In this document: piece after piece, positions 20,711 to 31,323 of the stretch | Layout: each line of letters opens with the position of its first letter | How positions within the stretch are numbered: the first letter of the stretch is position 1 | NCBI RefSeq assembly: GCF_018691265.1 | Contig: NW_024881279.1 | Coordinates: 3,253,243 to 3,317,242 of the forward strand | Direction of reading: 5' to 3' | Origin: Tyto alba | Lineage: Eukaryota; Chordata; Aves; Strigiformes; Tytonidae | DNA length: 64,000 nucleotides | Program-made: the position numbers and the translations under genes | Notes under the pieces: generated by a model | The model's database searches: none | The model's input: only the letters and a program-made list of their open reading frames with translations | What the model was told of the DNA's origin: nothing

Positions 20711-23700
20711 AAATACTGCCTGGGCACGCAGACCTGGGGTTCCTCTCCCTCCTGGGGCTTGCTGCCATCTGCCAGAGGTAGATTTCTGTGACAGCCCCTC
20801 TCCCCATCTCCCCATCGCTGGAGCAGGGATTATTGACTATGAAGCTTCTCTGCTGGTTGGATTCAGAGTCCCGGGGAGGGAAAACCTTCAAAACAAAACC
20901 TGCCATCGATATTTGGTGTAATGCTCAAGCTCTTTCCCCCCAAGACACCTGAGGGATTTTAAACCCGGGGGTCATCTGCCCTATCCACACCTCACGTATA
21001 GCACCAGGCGAGCGCAGGGCTGGTGCATCAGCTGCTGCACGGTCCATGCACTAAACGAGGTGCTGTGGGGCAGCCCCTTCCCACTGCACACACACGTGCT
21101 CCTGCAGCATCGAGTTCTGTTAGGGAAGGGCAATCTGCCTCCCACTCAGCTTGGAAGGGAGCCCTGGGCTGGGAAGTTATCAGAAAGCTGATAGATCCCT
21201 ACACTGCTGCTCCGGCGTATGTGCTTACCTAGTGAGTACCTACTTCTGCAACTAGCTTTGCACTGGAATGTACTGGTTTTCTCCCTTTCACTCCCCAGCT
21301 CCTCAGGAAAGCGTTTCTGGATGTTCAGAGCCTTGTGGGTTTGCCCTGGGGGTAAAGCATGGAAGGTGTCATCCCCACTGAAGGGTCATTTTGCAAGGAG
21401 CGAGGAGGGAAGAACACTGCAGAGAGAAGGTGGAAAAGATGCTCCTTTTGCACTGCCAGAAAACCAACCTGCTCAGAGCAGCCCTGGCATCAGGCTGGGT
21501 ACCCACAGATGAGAAGGTCTGTGCCACTTGTCACTAGGGAGGAGACAGCCGGGCCGTTAGCTGATTTGGCTGGAAACTGCCCATTTCACGGCACACAAGG
21601 TTCAATATTAACCACGATTTATTTTATATAGTGCAGGATTGAAGCCATCTTGAGCTGCTTAACCAAGCATAGCAGTGAAGACAGGGAACAAAGAACCATG
21701 TTAGAGCCTGTATGCCCAATTCCTAACGCTCCCTTCTTGTAAGCTACGCCAGTAGCTCTGTGGTTGATGCCATGCAGTTCATGCTTTTTAGCATTACTTG
21801 AAATACAGTCTTCCAGGAGCATCTTACTTCAGGGCACTACTGACTGAGATGGAGAGATGCCCATTATAGAATAGCAAATACCACTTGCTGGAGCATCAGT
21901 TGGGGATTTGATTTGGTTTTAAATAAAAACCTTATCAAATACTTCCTCTGCATTAGGAAAACAACCCCAGACTTGGGATGTCCCTGGATTGGGCAAATGT
22001 AATAAAATATTTTAGCGATCTGTTTCTCTGTGTCTCAACTTACCATTAAAACAAGAGGACTGGCAAATCATGGGGGGTGGATATGGAAAAGGGGGGATGT
22101 TAAAGGGTGTTCAGAGCCAAAAGGCCAAGCAAGTGTGTGAGACAAGACTGCTGTGAAATAAAGCTGGAGCAGGGCTACAGCTCTGCAGAGCATCTGAGAT
22201 GTTGGCATTCATGGAAATTCTTGCTGGGTGATAAACTGGGTGGAGCAGAAAGGTTTTCTGACCAACCACACCACCTGTGAGGTGCTCTCATTATTCCTTG
22301 TTCATACTTTTATACAAGTACCCGTCAAATTGAAGTGCATATTCTTGCTACATTCCATAAACTGCTAACAGGATTGTTAGTGTAGCAGTATAAATCAGAG
22401 GAAGGAATCAGTTTTGTAAGGAGAAGGCTTTGTAACCATAGTGTAAGGAGAGCCTGACACACAATAACACTGGGGAGAGACAAGCTGTTATTTCCTTGTT
22501 TCAGCTGGGAGATAACAAAGAAGCAAACAAACATAAGGCATCCTAGCTTGGGCAGGTCATGTTGCATGGAAACTTGCTGTGCAGTTATGGGACAGAACGT
22601 GGATATAAAGGTCAATTAAGTTCCACTGAGTAGGATCTGTATGGATTTAAACCAGGGGAAAGAAGTGGAGGTTTAGGGCTGGGACTGTTAACCTCCCTTT
22701 GTGCATTTCTATTCTAAGTCTATATATTTGGTTCTGGTGCCAATTCCTCATGATGATACAGACTAAAAATAGCCAGCAAGGATCATAACAGTGCTGAAGT
22801 CGGATATCAAACAAGTGACTGTTCAAAATGTAGTCATTTACAGTACTTAAGATAAATTTAGTGAATACACACATTGGCCTGTCAGACCAGGAAGCTCACA
22901 ATTCATTTTTCTCAAAGCTGGCCGAGGGAGTAAAAACAAACCATGGGAGGCTGGAGCTTGAAAGCAACAACAGCACAAACTTTTTTTCTGTCAATATTTA
23001 GGTTGTCTAAGAGGTGTCGTGACTATTTTTGTAGATGACATTTGCACTGGACCTTCAAATACCTTCCTTCTGCCATCTCTTTTTCAGGCTACTTTTGTGT
23101 TACCTCTTATTACTCTAGATTTCTGAACACCTTACAGTGAGGAGTGAACCTATGCCCTCTTACAGACTATGAACTATAAATGTCCTAGTGCTGTCCCTAC
23201 CTTGTCTGTGTGCCACTCTCCTTCTTTGATTATTTGTTTAATTTACCTAACATTGTATTTTTCTCCACACTGAAAGCTCACTGGTGAATGGTGCCTCACC
23301 CAGCACAAATACCTGACTAGAGGATGCTACCACAATATAGTGTCAAGCAGACAAAAAAATTAGTTTAGAGAAGGCATGAGACACCTACAGGGTGCTTTTC
23401 TGCACTTAAATCCAAATTGGGGCTTTAATCTTTATGTTAAAAAAAAGGAGAAAACTTGCCAGTGGAGGCAGGCAGTGTGATTGTGTCACGCTGTTTGTTG
23501 AGGATGCCCACACACCTTTCAACCTTTCTCCCAACACACCTTCCTGTTGCATGTGACATCAAACCTGCCTTGAAAGTATTGAAAAGGAAATAGCTAAAAA
23601 TAATGGACTGAAGATGCCTTGAAGACATTAGGTGCAAATCTTATACTCACTGTCATCCAGATCCAGTGAATGGGTGAGATATTCTGATGGCTTCAGTAGC

Positions 23701-24724
23701 CTTCTCTTGTGCCACCATTGCCCTTCCATTCGCTTCTTCTGTGAGCAGCAGGAGCAGACGATACCAGTGTCACCCTTTATGTCTCCCAACACCTCTATTT
23801 CAGATCAGCCCAGCCCGATGCGCAGCCCAGGACAGGGGAAGATGGAAGAAAAAACATTCCCAGGTTTTGCAAAATGCTGGCGTTGCCCTGCCTCCCACCT
23901 CCTGCCATTTACACTGAGGATGGGTGGTCTTACTATAAAGCTATTGCACAACCTATGGGAAACGCGTGCTGGGGAATCAGAGCATCTGGAAGTCTTAAAC
24001 CCCTGCAGCAAAGCGACTGAGACCAGATCTCAGGTGGGAGCTTTCTGGGAAAAGGCACTGAAAACAGACTCTGTTACGGCTATAACTAGGCTGAGGAATC
24101 CCGTTTGACTGTTGAGGCTTTCAAACCAACAGAGCACATCCAGGCAGTGTCTGTAGTACCACTTCTCACCAGAAAAGTGGTCTGCTGAGGCCAGGCAATT
24201 CCTGTGCATGTCACGGTGCACCTAAGCACATAAACGCAGAGGAGATGGTCAGGAGCATCACTCACAATTTTCACATATTTTCCTCTTCTGTTGACCTTCT
24301 TTCTACAAACAGTGACTGTTCCTTTAGGACTGTTCCTAAACCTGCAAATTGCTAACACCAAATAAATGAAAATAAGGTTTTGGCCCTCCCTGTTCATTAC
24401 AGTGAGAGCTCGCCCTTTGGAGCTGGTACGGATCCAGGGTCCCGTGGCAGCACCGGGGGGAATCGGGCTGCTCCGCGGCAATGCCGGGACCAGTTCCTCA
24501 ACACTCTGCAGCGAGTTGACTGGGAGCAGCCCAGCCACTGGCCCAGCTCCCACCCGACCCAGAATAGCCTCCTCCAGACCCTGCCTTTCATTCACTTCCT
24601 TTCCGAATATATGAGAGTGGCTGGTGGGAAGTCCTGGAGCCTGCCCCTTGGGATTACCGTGCTGCCTCGGCTGTTTGGGATGTGGGTGACCAGCGGCTGC
24701 GCAGGGGGAGCACAGACCAGGGCT

Positions 24725-25115
24725 GAGCCCCTCAGAGGGATGGGGGCTGGATCCCTCCGTGGGTTGGGGGCTGGATCCCTCTGTGGGATGGGACGTGGAT
24801 CCCTCGGTGGGACAGAGGATAAATTCCTCAGTGGGACAGGGAGTGCATCCATCTATAAAATGGGGACTGGATCCTTCAGTGGGGATGGGGGCTGGATCCC
24901 TTTGTGGGATGGATCCCTTGGTGGGGATGGGGGCTGAATCCGCCCATGGGACAGGGGCAGGATCCCTCCATGGGAATGGGGGCCGGATCCCTCCATGGGG
25001 ATAAGGGCTGGATCCCTTGGTGGGGACAAGGGCTGGATCCCTTGGTGAGGATGAGTGCTAGATCCTTCCGTGGGGACGGGGCTGAATCCCGTCGCTGGGG
25101 GCCGGATCCCCTCGC
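24725..25115. repeat. Degenerate ~24-bp GGATCC minisatellite upstream of IRF1
   Basis: About 16-17 diverged units of the form GGGGGCTGGATCCCTCNGTG lie in tandem, most carrying GGATCC or a one-base variant. Spacing varies between roughly 16 and 25 bp. The array ends about 160 bp before the IRF1 GAS site. A related cluster of GGATCCCC units recurs inside IRF1 intron 1 at 25856-25925. The glycine-rich frame over it is not a gene. Confidence 0.9.
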
Positions 25116-25273
25116 TGCTTTCGGGCTCAGCAGGAACCCGGGAGGCTCATCCCCCACCCACGCAGGACGGCGGCGGGGAGGGGGGGTGGGGGGTGGAGGG
25201 CGGGGCCGTGAGGGGGCGGGACTACACCCCCCCACCCCCCCCTCCCGCGCCGCTGGTGCTACAACAGCGTGAT

Positions 25274-25282
25274 TTCCCCGAA
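25274..25282 (+). promoter_or_regulatory. IRF1: IRF1 GAS element TTCCCCGAA
   Basis: The surrounding GATTTCCCCGAAGTGA differs by only one base from the mammalian IRF1 GAS sequence as I recall it (AATGA in place of AGTGA). STAT1 homodimers bind this site after interferon-gamma. Confidence 0.88.
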
Positions 25283-25301
25283 GTGATGCTGGCGGCGTCA
25301 G

Positions 25302-25343
25302 CCAATGGGAGGCGCGGCCGCCCCCTGCGGCGGCGCTGATTGG
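25302..25343. promoter_or_regulatory. IRF1: CCAAT box pair in IRF1 promoter
   Basis: CCAAT at 25302-25306 on the + strand and ATTGG at 25339-25343 (CCAAT on the - strand) flank a GC-rich core. They are likely NF-Y sites in a TATA-less promoter. Confidence 0.65.
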
Positions 25344-25370
25344 CTAAGCCGCGGCCGGGCCCGGGGCGGC

Positions 25371-25380
25371 GGGGAATCCC
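25371..25380 (+). promoter_or_regulatory. IRF1: IRF1 NF-kB site GGGGAATCCC
   Basis: A perfect, near-palindromic kB site identical in core to the one in the mammalian IRF1 promoter. It lies about 90 bp downstream of the GAS element, an arrangement known to give synergy between interferon-gamma and TNF. Confidence 0.88.
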
Positions 25381-25419
25381 GGGCGCTGCTGCGTTATACC
25401 CGAGGGCGCGCCCCGCGGG

Positions 25420-25529
25420 CGGCAGAGGCGGGACGGCGGGCGCGGAGGGCTCAGCTCGGCTCAGTTAGGCTCGGCTTAATTCGGCTCGCCACACTGCGAC
25501 CCAGAGCTCGCGCTGCTCGGCACCGAGAG
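25420..25529 (+). other. IRF1: IRF1 exon 1 (5' UTR, non-coding)
   Basis: The 3' border is a clear donor, GAG followed by GTGAGT at 25530. The 5' border is an estimate from promoter spacing. Mammalian IRF1 exon 1 is likewise untranslated. A degenerate GGCTC repeat occupies about 25450-25490. The long open frame across exon 1 and intron 1 is not used. Confidence 0.7.
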
Positions 25530-26649
25530 GTGAGTCGCGTTCCCTCCCTCTTCCCCGCTTTGCGCGGTACAGGGGGAAAGGCTCCCCCGCGGGGTTCCGT
25601 GGGAGCGGGGACGCGACGCGACGCGGCACTGCTCGCCAAGAGGGGGCAGGCGGTGGCTTTCGCGGACGCGGAGCGGAACGCGGAGACCAAGCCGTCGGGT
25701 GGGTGCCAGGCATCCCGCCGGCGGGCAGCGGTCACGGTCCTTTACCCAACCCACGCGAGGGGACGAGATGAGGCGGGGTGCGTGTCCTCCCCTCCCCCCC
25801 CGGCGGGGTCGGGCATGTCCGGGAGCGGTTCTGCGGGCTCCGCTGTTTTGCGGGGGCCAGATCCCCGCTGGGGGCAGTCCCGCGGCCGGATCCCCGCGAG
25901 GCTCCGGATCCCCACGGGGGGCAGCCCTGCCTCACTTCCCCCCCGCCCCGGGACGGGCACTCTCCGTGCCGTTTTTCCATCGCTACCGCCGAGCGCTTTG
26001 CTGCTGAAAGTTCGAAATGTATTGTTTGGGACATGTTGGTCTGTCTGTCTTGGAAAACAAACAAACAAAACCCAAAAAACCAAACAAAACAAACAAAACA
26101 AAACAAAACAAAAAAAAACCAAACCACCGCAAACAGGAAATTATTTCTGCAGAGGAAGGGCTGGGAGGGCTGCGCGGCGGGGCCGTCTCCTGCGCGGCCG
26201 CGGCGCGGAGCGCGGATGTTCCGAGGCCGGGTGCGTTGCTAATTGGGGACCCTCTATTCCCCCGCAGGGCCGGCTCCCCTCCTCGCGCAGTTTAATTAAT
26301 TAATAATAAACTTTTACAGAAAGTGGCTGTGCAGTCAGTGCCTCTGCGTGGCCGCGGAGGGGGGGGGGGTGTGGGTGTTCCCGCGGGGAGACCCGTAGCC
26401 ACGGGAAAACGGTGCTGGCCTTTGGCCGGGCTGCCCTGCCCCACGCGCCACGGGCCGAGCACCCGTGGTCAGCCCACCCCCCAGGATTCCACGCAGGGGG
26501 ATGCTCAAAAAGAGTTCAGGCCCTGGAAAAGTCCTTTTGGTGGCATGGGGAGCAGTAACGCTCATGGGATGGAGGGGAAGGGAGGGGTGACATTGCAGAA
26601 TAGCTAAAATAGTGATGAGGTTTTTGCTGACTTGTTACTTCTTTCATAG
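25530..26649 (+). other. IRF1: IRF1 intron 1
   Basis: This is a 1.1-kb CpG-rich intron with GGATCCCC units at 25856-25925, related to the upstream minisatellite, and an AAAC/AAAAC array at 26053-26119. No coding sequence is supported. Confidence 0.85.
26053..26119. repeat. AAAC/AAAAC low-complexity array
   Basis: Tetramer and pentamer A-rich units in IRF1 intron 1. Confidence 0.93.
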
Positions 26650-26741
26650 ACAACATGCCAGTGTCAAGAATGCGCATGAGGCCCTGGTTGGAAATGCAGA
26701 TTAATTCAAATCAAATTCCAGGACTGATATGGATTAACAAG
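26650..26741 (+). CDS. IRF1: IRF1 exon 2 (start codon exon)
   Basis: The acceptor TTTCATAG is followed by ACAAC and the ATG at 26655. The 29 codons carry Trp11 and Trp26. The donor is GTGAGG. Confidence 0.96.
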
Positions 26742-29700
26742 GTGAGGGTTGTTTATGGCTGTGAAGATTATTATTCTTACTTCTGGATCATTAAGCATCC
26801 TTGTTCTTAGATGACACTAAACAGGAGTCAAGATCATAGAGGACAGAAGAACGTGGAGCAAACTTGGAAACATTGTGTTTAGAAAACAACTATTTTTGTT
26901 TTCAGGAAAGGTAGCTCTGGTTGGTACACAATGTAGTAGCTCCATTTTTTTCCTGGGAAAATTCGCAGAAGGGAAATGATAAATTACAATAAAAGCATGA
27001 TGGAGAACCAAGAAAACTCCAAGATCTCTTTTAACTCCTGCTGCCCAATTGAGCCAAGTCACCTCCCTTCCCAGTTAAGGAGCTACTGTTACACTCCCAG
27101 TTGCTCCCAGTTTGAAGATTTGGCTTGAAAGAAATGCGGTATTTTTTGGTGCGGAAGGCACATCCCTGTACCTGCAGCACAGGGGGGGTCACTAGGCTTA
27201 TTCAACCGGGTCTCTCTCTCTGAAGTTTCCACATCCATCCCAAGGTGATGTTTAAGCTGGGACATCTTTTTCTTAGGGTTCTTGCAAGATCTTATGAGCA
27301 ACCTTAAAAAGGGATTCTCTGCCAGTGTCTACCTAGAAAATACACTGTAGTTTATGACATACTAATAGCTTAGATGCAATGTATTTAAATGATCCTGGGA
27401 TAAAATTGGCAATATAGTTTACTTCTACTGTACTGCATCACTTGTGGGGTTTTTTTCCCCAGTTTCAGAAATCATAAAAAGCCTTAAATGCCTTGAACAA
27501 AACAGATGGAACAATGGATGTTTAATTAAGATATAGAGCAGAGGATTTATAAAATTTCTGAGCTGCTATTGAGAATTCTTTGATTAAATCCATCGTTCCA
27601 AACTGGCAAGAGGTGCTTCTTTTTTTTTTTTTAATTGAATTCTCTTTTGGTTCTACTTCAGGATAAGATGATGTTTCAAATCCCATGGAAACATGCAGCA
27701 AAGCATGGCTGGGACATGGAGAAAGATGCCTGCCTGTTCCGGAGCTGGGCCATTCATACAGGTGTGTGCTAGCTTTATGTTTCCATCAGTCCTATGACTG
27801 TCTCAAGTAAAGCATTTTTTTGTCTTGATTTACACCTCAGGTAGCTATATTAACTACTAGTATATTTTTTTCAGATTTTTTTTTTTTTTATGCGAAGAAC
27901 TAGCACTGAAAAGTCTATGCACTCACCCTATCTCTTACTTACAGGAAGGTATAAAGTAGGTGAGAAAGACCCTGATCCGAAAACCTGGAAGGCGAACTTC
28001 CGCTGTGCTATGAACTCACTGCCTGACATCGAAGAAGTGAAGGATAAAAGCATCAACAAAGGCTCCAGTGCTGTCAGGGTTTACAGGATGCTGCCACCCC
28101 TGACAAAGGATCAGAAGAAAGGTAAGTCCATAGCAACCCAGCCTGGGCTATGCTGCATGTTTAAATGCCATTTAAATTTCCTGCTCCTCCTAGGCAGGGG
28201 TATAACAGACCTGTTGGTAATGCTGGTGCTACTGGGGTTAGTCACTGGTTATTGCCATCAGTAACAGTTTGTACAAAGGGTTCATTTTATCCCAGATTCT
28301 TCAAATGTGCCTAAAGGCATCATCAGGAGGCGACCGGGACTCGCTGGTGCTGACAGCGGTGGCAGAGCTTGCCAAGCAGGGCTCAAAGCCGCAAGAGCTC
28401 ATGCTCGCCTAAAATGTCAGCCAGGCAGCCCTTTCTCACGTTCGTCTTATTTTTATTTAACAGAAAGGAAGTCAAAGTCGTCAAGAGAAGCAAGAAACAG
28501 GAGCAAGAGAAAGGTATGTGTGTGTAGAGGCAGCTAAAGAAGCTAGAGGTTTTAGTGGTTTTTGTGCTTATTTTTTTTTCATATGGGAACTTGTGTTCTT
28601 AGGCCAGCCTTTCATGTCTTTGCCCTTATTTCTGTAGTCGTATGAAGACATGAGGACGGAGGAGTCAGCAGAAAGACTAACCACCACTCCTCTGCCAGAT
28701 GACCACAGCGGCTACACTGTTCATGACTACGCGGGACAGGAAGTGGAGGTTGAGAGCACGTCCATCACCTTAGGTGAGACTCAGTTTTTAGCTCTCTGAG
28801 CGGAGTGGAAAGAGCCCTTTGTGCTAAACCCACAGTCCCTGCACCAAAAGACAAAGCTGACTCTTGGGGCTGGGCCCGGCTGTGCCGTCAGACGGGCAGG
28901 GAGGAAATAGAGGTGGTTGTGTCTCTCCTGAGTGCCAACTCGTCCTGATGCATCCCGCAGACCTCTCGCCGTGCGAGGTGAGCGGCTCCCTGACCGACTG
29001 GAGGCCGCCGATGGAGATCACCATGGCTGACAGCACCAACGACCTCTACCAGCTCCAGGTGTCTCCCCTGGCTTCATCCTCGGAAGGTGGGTATTTATTT
29101 TGTCCTGCCTCGGTCTTCCATTGGTCTGTTGGTTGGAGGCGAGTCAGCGGGATGAAGGAGTGCCAGGGGGATCAGGAGAAACAGGAGTTGTCTTGTAGAA
29201 AACAAAAAAAAAACCAAAACAAAACAAACAACCTCCATCTGATGGTTTTGGGTGGCTGGAGCTACCAAAGTGGCCAGGTTACAGGAGGGCATGTGCCACC
29301 TGGAGACGTAGTTGGTCAGGGGTGGAAGGCTCCAAAATGCCGTTTATTTTGCACATGTGAGCAAAGGGGCAGGCTTTGTCTCGCAGGCTCAACGCGGTGG
29401 CATGGACAGGTCAGCCCATAAAGAAGAGAGATTTCTGAGCGGGGAGGGTGGGACTGGGGGTTCCCAAGGCAGCTGGAAGGAGGGGAGGCCAGAAGCAGGA
29501 CAGAGTTGGGTATAGGAGGTAACCACGCTTCCCAATGGATAAAAAAAAAATAACATGGATATAGAGGAGTTGTTCTTCACTTGGGGTGAAGATCATCTTC
29601 CTCCCGCATAGCAAGCGGGCTCTGCTTTGGTGAATCCTGGGAGGTGTTGGAGCTGGCTGGAGCCAGGCACCCCAACACGGGGTTGATGAAGAGGATCTGA

Positions 29701-30421
29701 GATGAAGGGCTGGGGGGAATCTGGGGCACGGAGCTGCTGATGGGCCTCCCTGCCTCAAACCTGTGAGCCGCTCCTCGGTGTCACCCAAGGGCATGGAAGG
29801 CAAAGGCGGTGGTGTTGTGTGACAAGAGAATGTGAAGTGGGGTGTGTGGCAAAGAAGCAGAAGTGAAGGCTAACATGCGAGGAGCTGACATCTATATTTT
29901 CTTCTTCTTTTTTTTTTTTTTTTTAATGTGCTTACAAAACAGTCACAGATGAAGATGAAGAGGAAATCAATTCGGAGATTTTTAAGGTAAAACCAGCCCT
30001 TCTGGCTAGAATAAAGTTGGCCAAAGTTGCTGTTTGCACTAAGAGAGGAAGGGAGTCAGCTATCTGATCCAGTCCTATAAGAGCTGAATGTACGTTTATG
30101 TAATCCAAGACCCTTATTTAATGAGGAAGCCTGAAAAATTAAACATAAAAAGGTGGCTACTTTGCAAACATGAGCTGGAGAGGACACATCCATGGAAATA
30201 GTTACTCTTCATGTGAAAGTCAGAGAAAGCTATTGAGTACTGCTATAAGTAGAAGTTGCTGTATTAGAGCTGCAAACGTTCTCTAGACATTTTTATTTTG
30301 CCCTTCCCTCCACCTCTGACATGTATGGCGCTTAATCTGTGTTTGCAGACATGTCACGCTAATCCCACTGATAAGGTGGGACTTTCATCACCAAAGGTGC
30401 TCCAGCCCTCCGTTTTGCATT

Positions 30422-30458
<37 letters not shown>

Positions 30459-31323
30459 TGGGAGTAAAACAAGTGTTACAGCATTTAGCATGAGAAGATA
30501 CAATCTGATCTTTTTTGCTTACCTGCCTTCTAGTTCAGGGAAAGGAATAAAACATTGCACCCATGGAAAGAAGGTCCAGTTTTTACCATCTCCTCGTTCT
30601 CTTACAGCTGCTTGAACCAGCCCAGGACTGGCACACCACCAGCGTCGGGGGGAAAGGCTTTCTCACCAACGAGCCAGGCGCGCAGACCATGTGCAGCACT
30701 TACAGCTACAAGGAGCAGGATGGGGAGATCGACACGACTTCGGGTACGGCCTCCTCGGTTATCACTGATGGTCAAGGACAGTGCAGGCGAGGGGTTTTGT
30801 GCAAGAGGCTAATTGGGAGGGAACAAAGCAAATAGATGAATTCACACATCCCTGTGTTCTGAGATTTTTAAGCAGCCTGGCGGGAGGCTGTAAGGAATTT
30901 TTTCATAAAAGGGAAAGGAGAAAAATGCCTCCAGTAAGAGTATACTACAGATTTGTCTTGGGGTTATACACATGTAAGCTATGCCAGCTTTCAGGAACTC
31001 CTTGCAATGCAACTGAAGAATTTCCACCAGCAATAGCTTAAATGCGACAGTTTAATAGAGAGTATTGAGCATTTTAGCAAAATATTAGTTTAAGGTATTT
31101 ACTCACATCTGATGTCTTTCCATTATTGATATATTTATATATATATTTATATATACACACATACACATATTTTGCTCTTGCTGCGTGTGATTCAGTACTC
31201 ATCCTTGTTTTATTTTGTCTAGGAGAGCTGGAGTTCAGGTTCTTCGACCAGAAAACCAGCCTAGACTTCTCCTGGCTGGACACAGTGAGACCTACCATGC
31301 AAGTCATTCCCTGTGGCTTGTAA
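26655..31323 (+). CDS. IRF1: Interferon regulatory factor 1 (nine coding exons)
   Basis: This gene encodes a nuclear transcription factor that binds ISRE/IRF elements and activates interferon, MHC class I and cell-cycle-restraint genes. Coding exons are 26655-26741, 27662-27761, 27945-28121, 28464-28513, 28638-28773, 28961-29086, 29943-29986, 30608-30743 and 31223-31323. All have AG/GT borders and keep frame, giving 318 residues (human 325). The N-terminal DNA-binding domain (about 1-115) has the five hallmark tryptophans at 11, 26, 38, 46 and 58 and is nearly identical to mammals. A basic segment with KSK and KRK clusters (about 120-138) fits the nuclear localisation signal. Then come the variable middle, an acidic DEDEEE stretch and a C-terminal region with [10 protein letters not shown] and WLD motifs that match the human enhancer domain. 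The C-terminus ends VIPCGL, against human AIPCAP. The start [11 protein letters not shown] is conserved. Expression should follow the GAS/NF-kB promoter upstream. Confidence 0.98.
27662..27761 (+). CDS. IRF1: IRF1 exon 3
   Basis: 100 nt, the same length as in mammals. It encodes the segment with Trp38, Trp46 and Trp58, including the recognition helix region. The last base is the first of the split Gly63 codon, and the donor is GTGTGT. Confidence 0.97.
27945..28121 (+). CDS. IRF1: IRF1 exon 4
   Basis: 177 nt, the same length as in mammals. It completes the DNA-binding domain, with motifs [20 protein letters not shown] and [10 protein letters not shown]. The acceptor is CTTACAG and the donor GTAAGT. 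Confidence 0.97.
28464..28513 (+). CDS. IRF1: IRF1 exon 5
   Basis: 50 nt encoding the basic, serine-rich stretch [17 protein letters not shown], the likely nuclear localisation signal. The acceptor is TTTAACAG and the donor GTATGT. Confidence 0.96.
28638..28773 (+). CDS. IRF1: IRF1 exon 6
   Basis: 136 nt. The [10 protein letters not shown] motif matches human LPDDHSSYTV; the rest of this linker is diverged. The donor is GTGAGA. Confidence 0.95.
28961..29086 (+). CDS. IRF1: IRF1 exon 7
   Basis: 126 nt with [10 protein letters not shown] and [13 protein letters not shown], matching the human LSPCAVSSTL and DSTSDLYNFQVSP segments. The acceptor is CCCGCAG and the donor GTGGGT. Confidence 0.95.
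29943..29986 (+). CDS. IRF1: IRF1 exon 8 (acidic)
   Basis: 44 nt encoding [16 protein letters not shown] second AG six bases downstream (TCACAG ends at 29948) keeps the frame, so an isoform lacking two residues is possible. The residues after the acidic run differ from human (GKLPEDIMK). Confidence 0.9.
30425..30455. repeat. Poly(T) tract, 31 T
   Basis: A pure T-run in IRF1 intron 8, about 150 bp before the exon 9 acceptor. Confidence 0.95.
30608..30743 (+). CDS. IRF1: IRF1 exon 9
   Basis: 136 nt. LLEPAQDW and [10 protein letters not shown] match human LLEQSEW and GKGYLLNEPG. The acceptor is CTCTTACAG and the donor GTACGG, a weaker donor than its neighbours. Confidence 0.95.
31223..31323 (+). 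CDS. IRF1: IRF1 exon 10 (terminal coding part)
   Basis: 98 coding nt plus the TAA at 31321-31323 after a TTTTGTCTAG acceptor. It encodes the C-terminal [16 protein letters not shown]. Relative to human (WLDSLLTPVRLPSIQAIPCAP) several residues, including the LL pair, are missing. Confidence 0.95.

Larger units (their letters stand above)
18993..24724. other. Intergenic, no gene seen
   Basis: Open frames are short and unrelated to known proteins. Two poly(C) runs are listed separately. No exon, LTR or LINE sequence was recognised with confidence in this 5.7 kb. Confidence 0.4.
25210..25420 (+). promoter_or_regulatory. IRF1: IRF1 promoter (CpG island, TATA-less)
   Basis: This GC-rich proximal promoter, in a CpG island reaching from about 25120 to 26290, contains in order a GAS element, a CCAAT box, an inverted CCAAT box and an NF-kB site. 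The same GAS and NF-kB pair drives mammalian IRF1 in response to interferon-gamma/STAT1 and TNF/NF-kB. No good TATA box is present. Transcription probably starts 30-60 bp after the NF-kB site. Confidence 0.88.

Noticed and set aside
24380..25272. Glycine-rich frames over the GGATCC minisatellite
   Set aside because: The repeat period produces the peptide pattern, and unit lengths not divisible by three break it irregularly.
25305..26303. 332-codon + frame over the IRF1 promoter and intron 1
   Set aside because: It crosses the promoter, the exon 1 donor and the AAAAC array. High GC content removes stop codons, and IRF1 translation begins in exon 2 at 26655.
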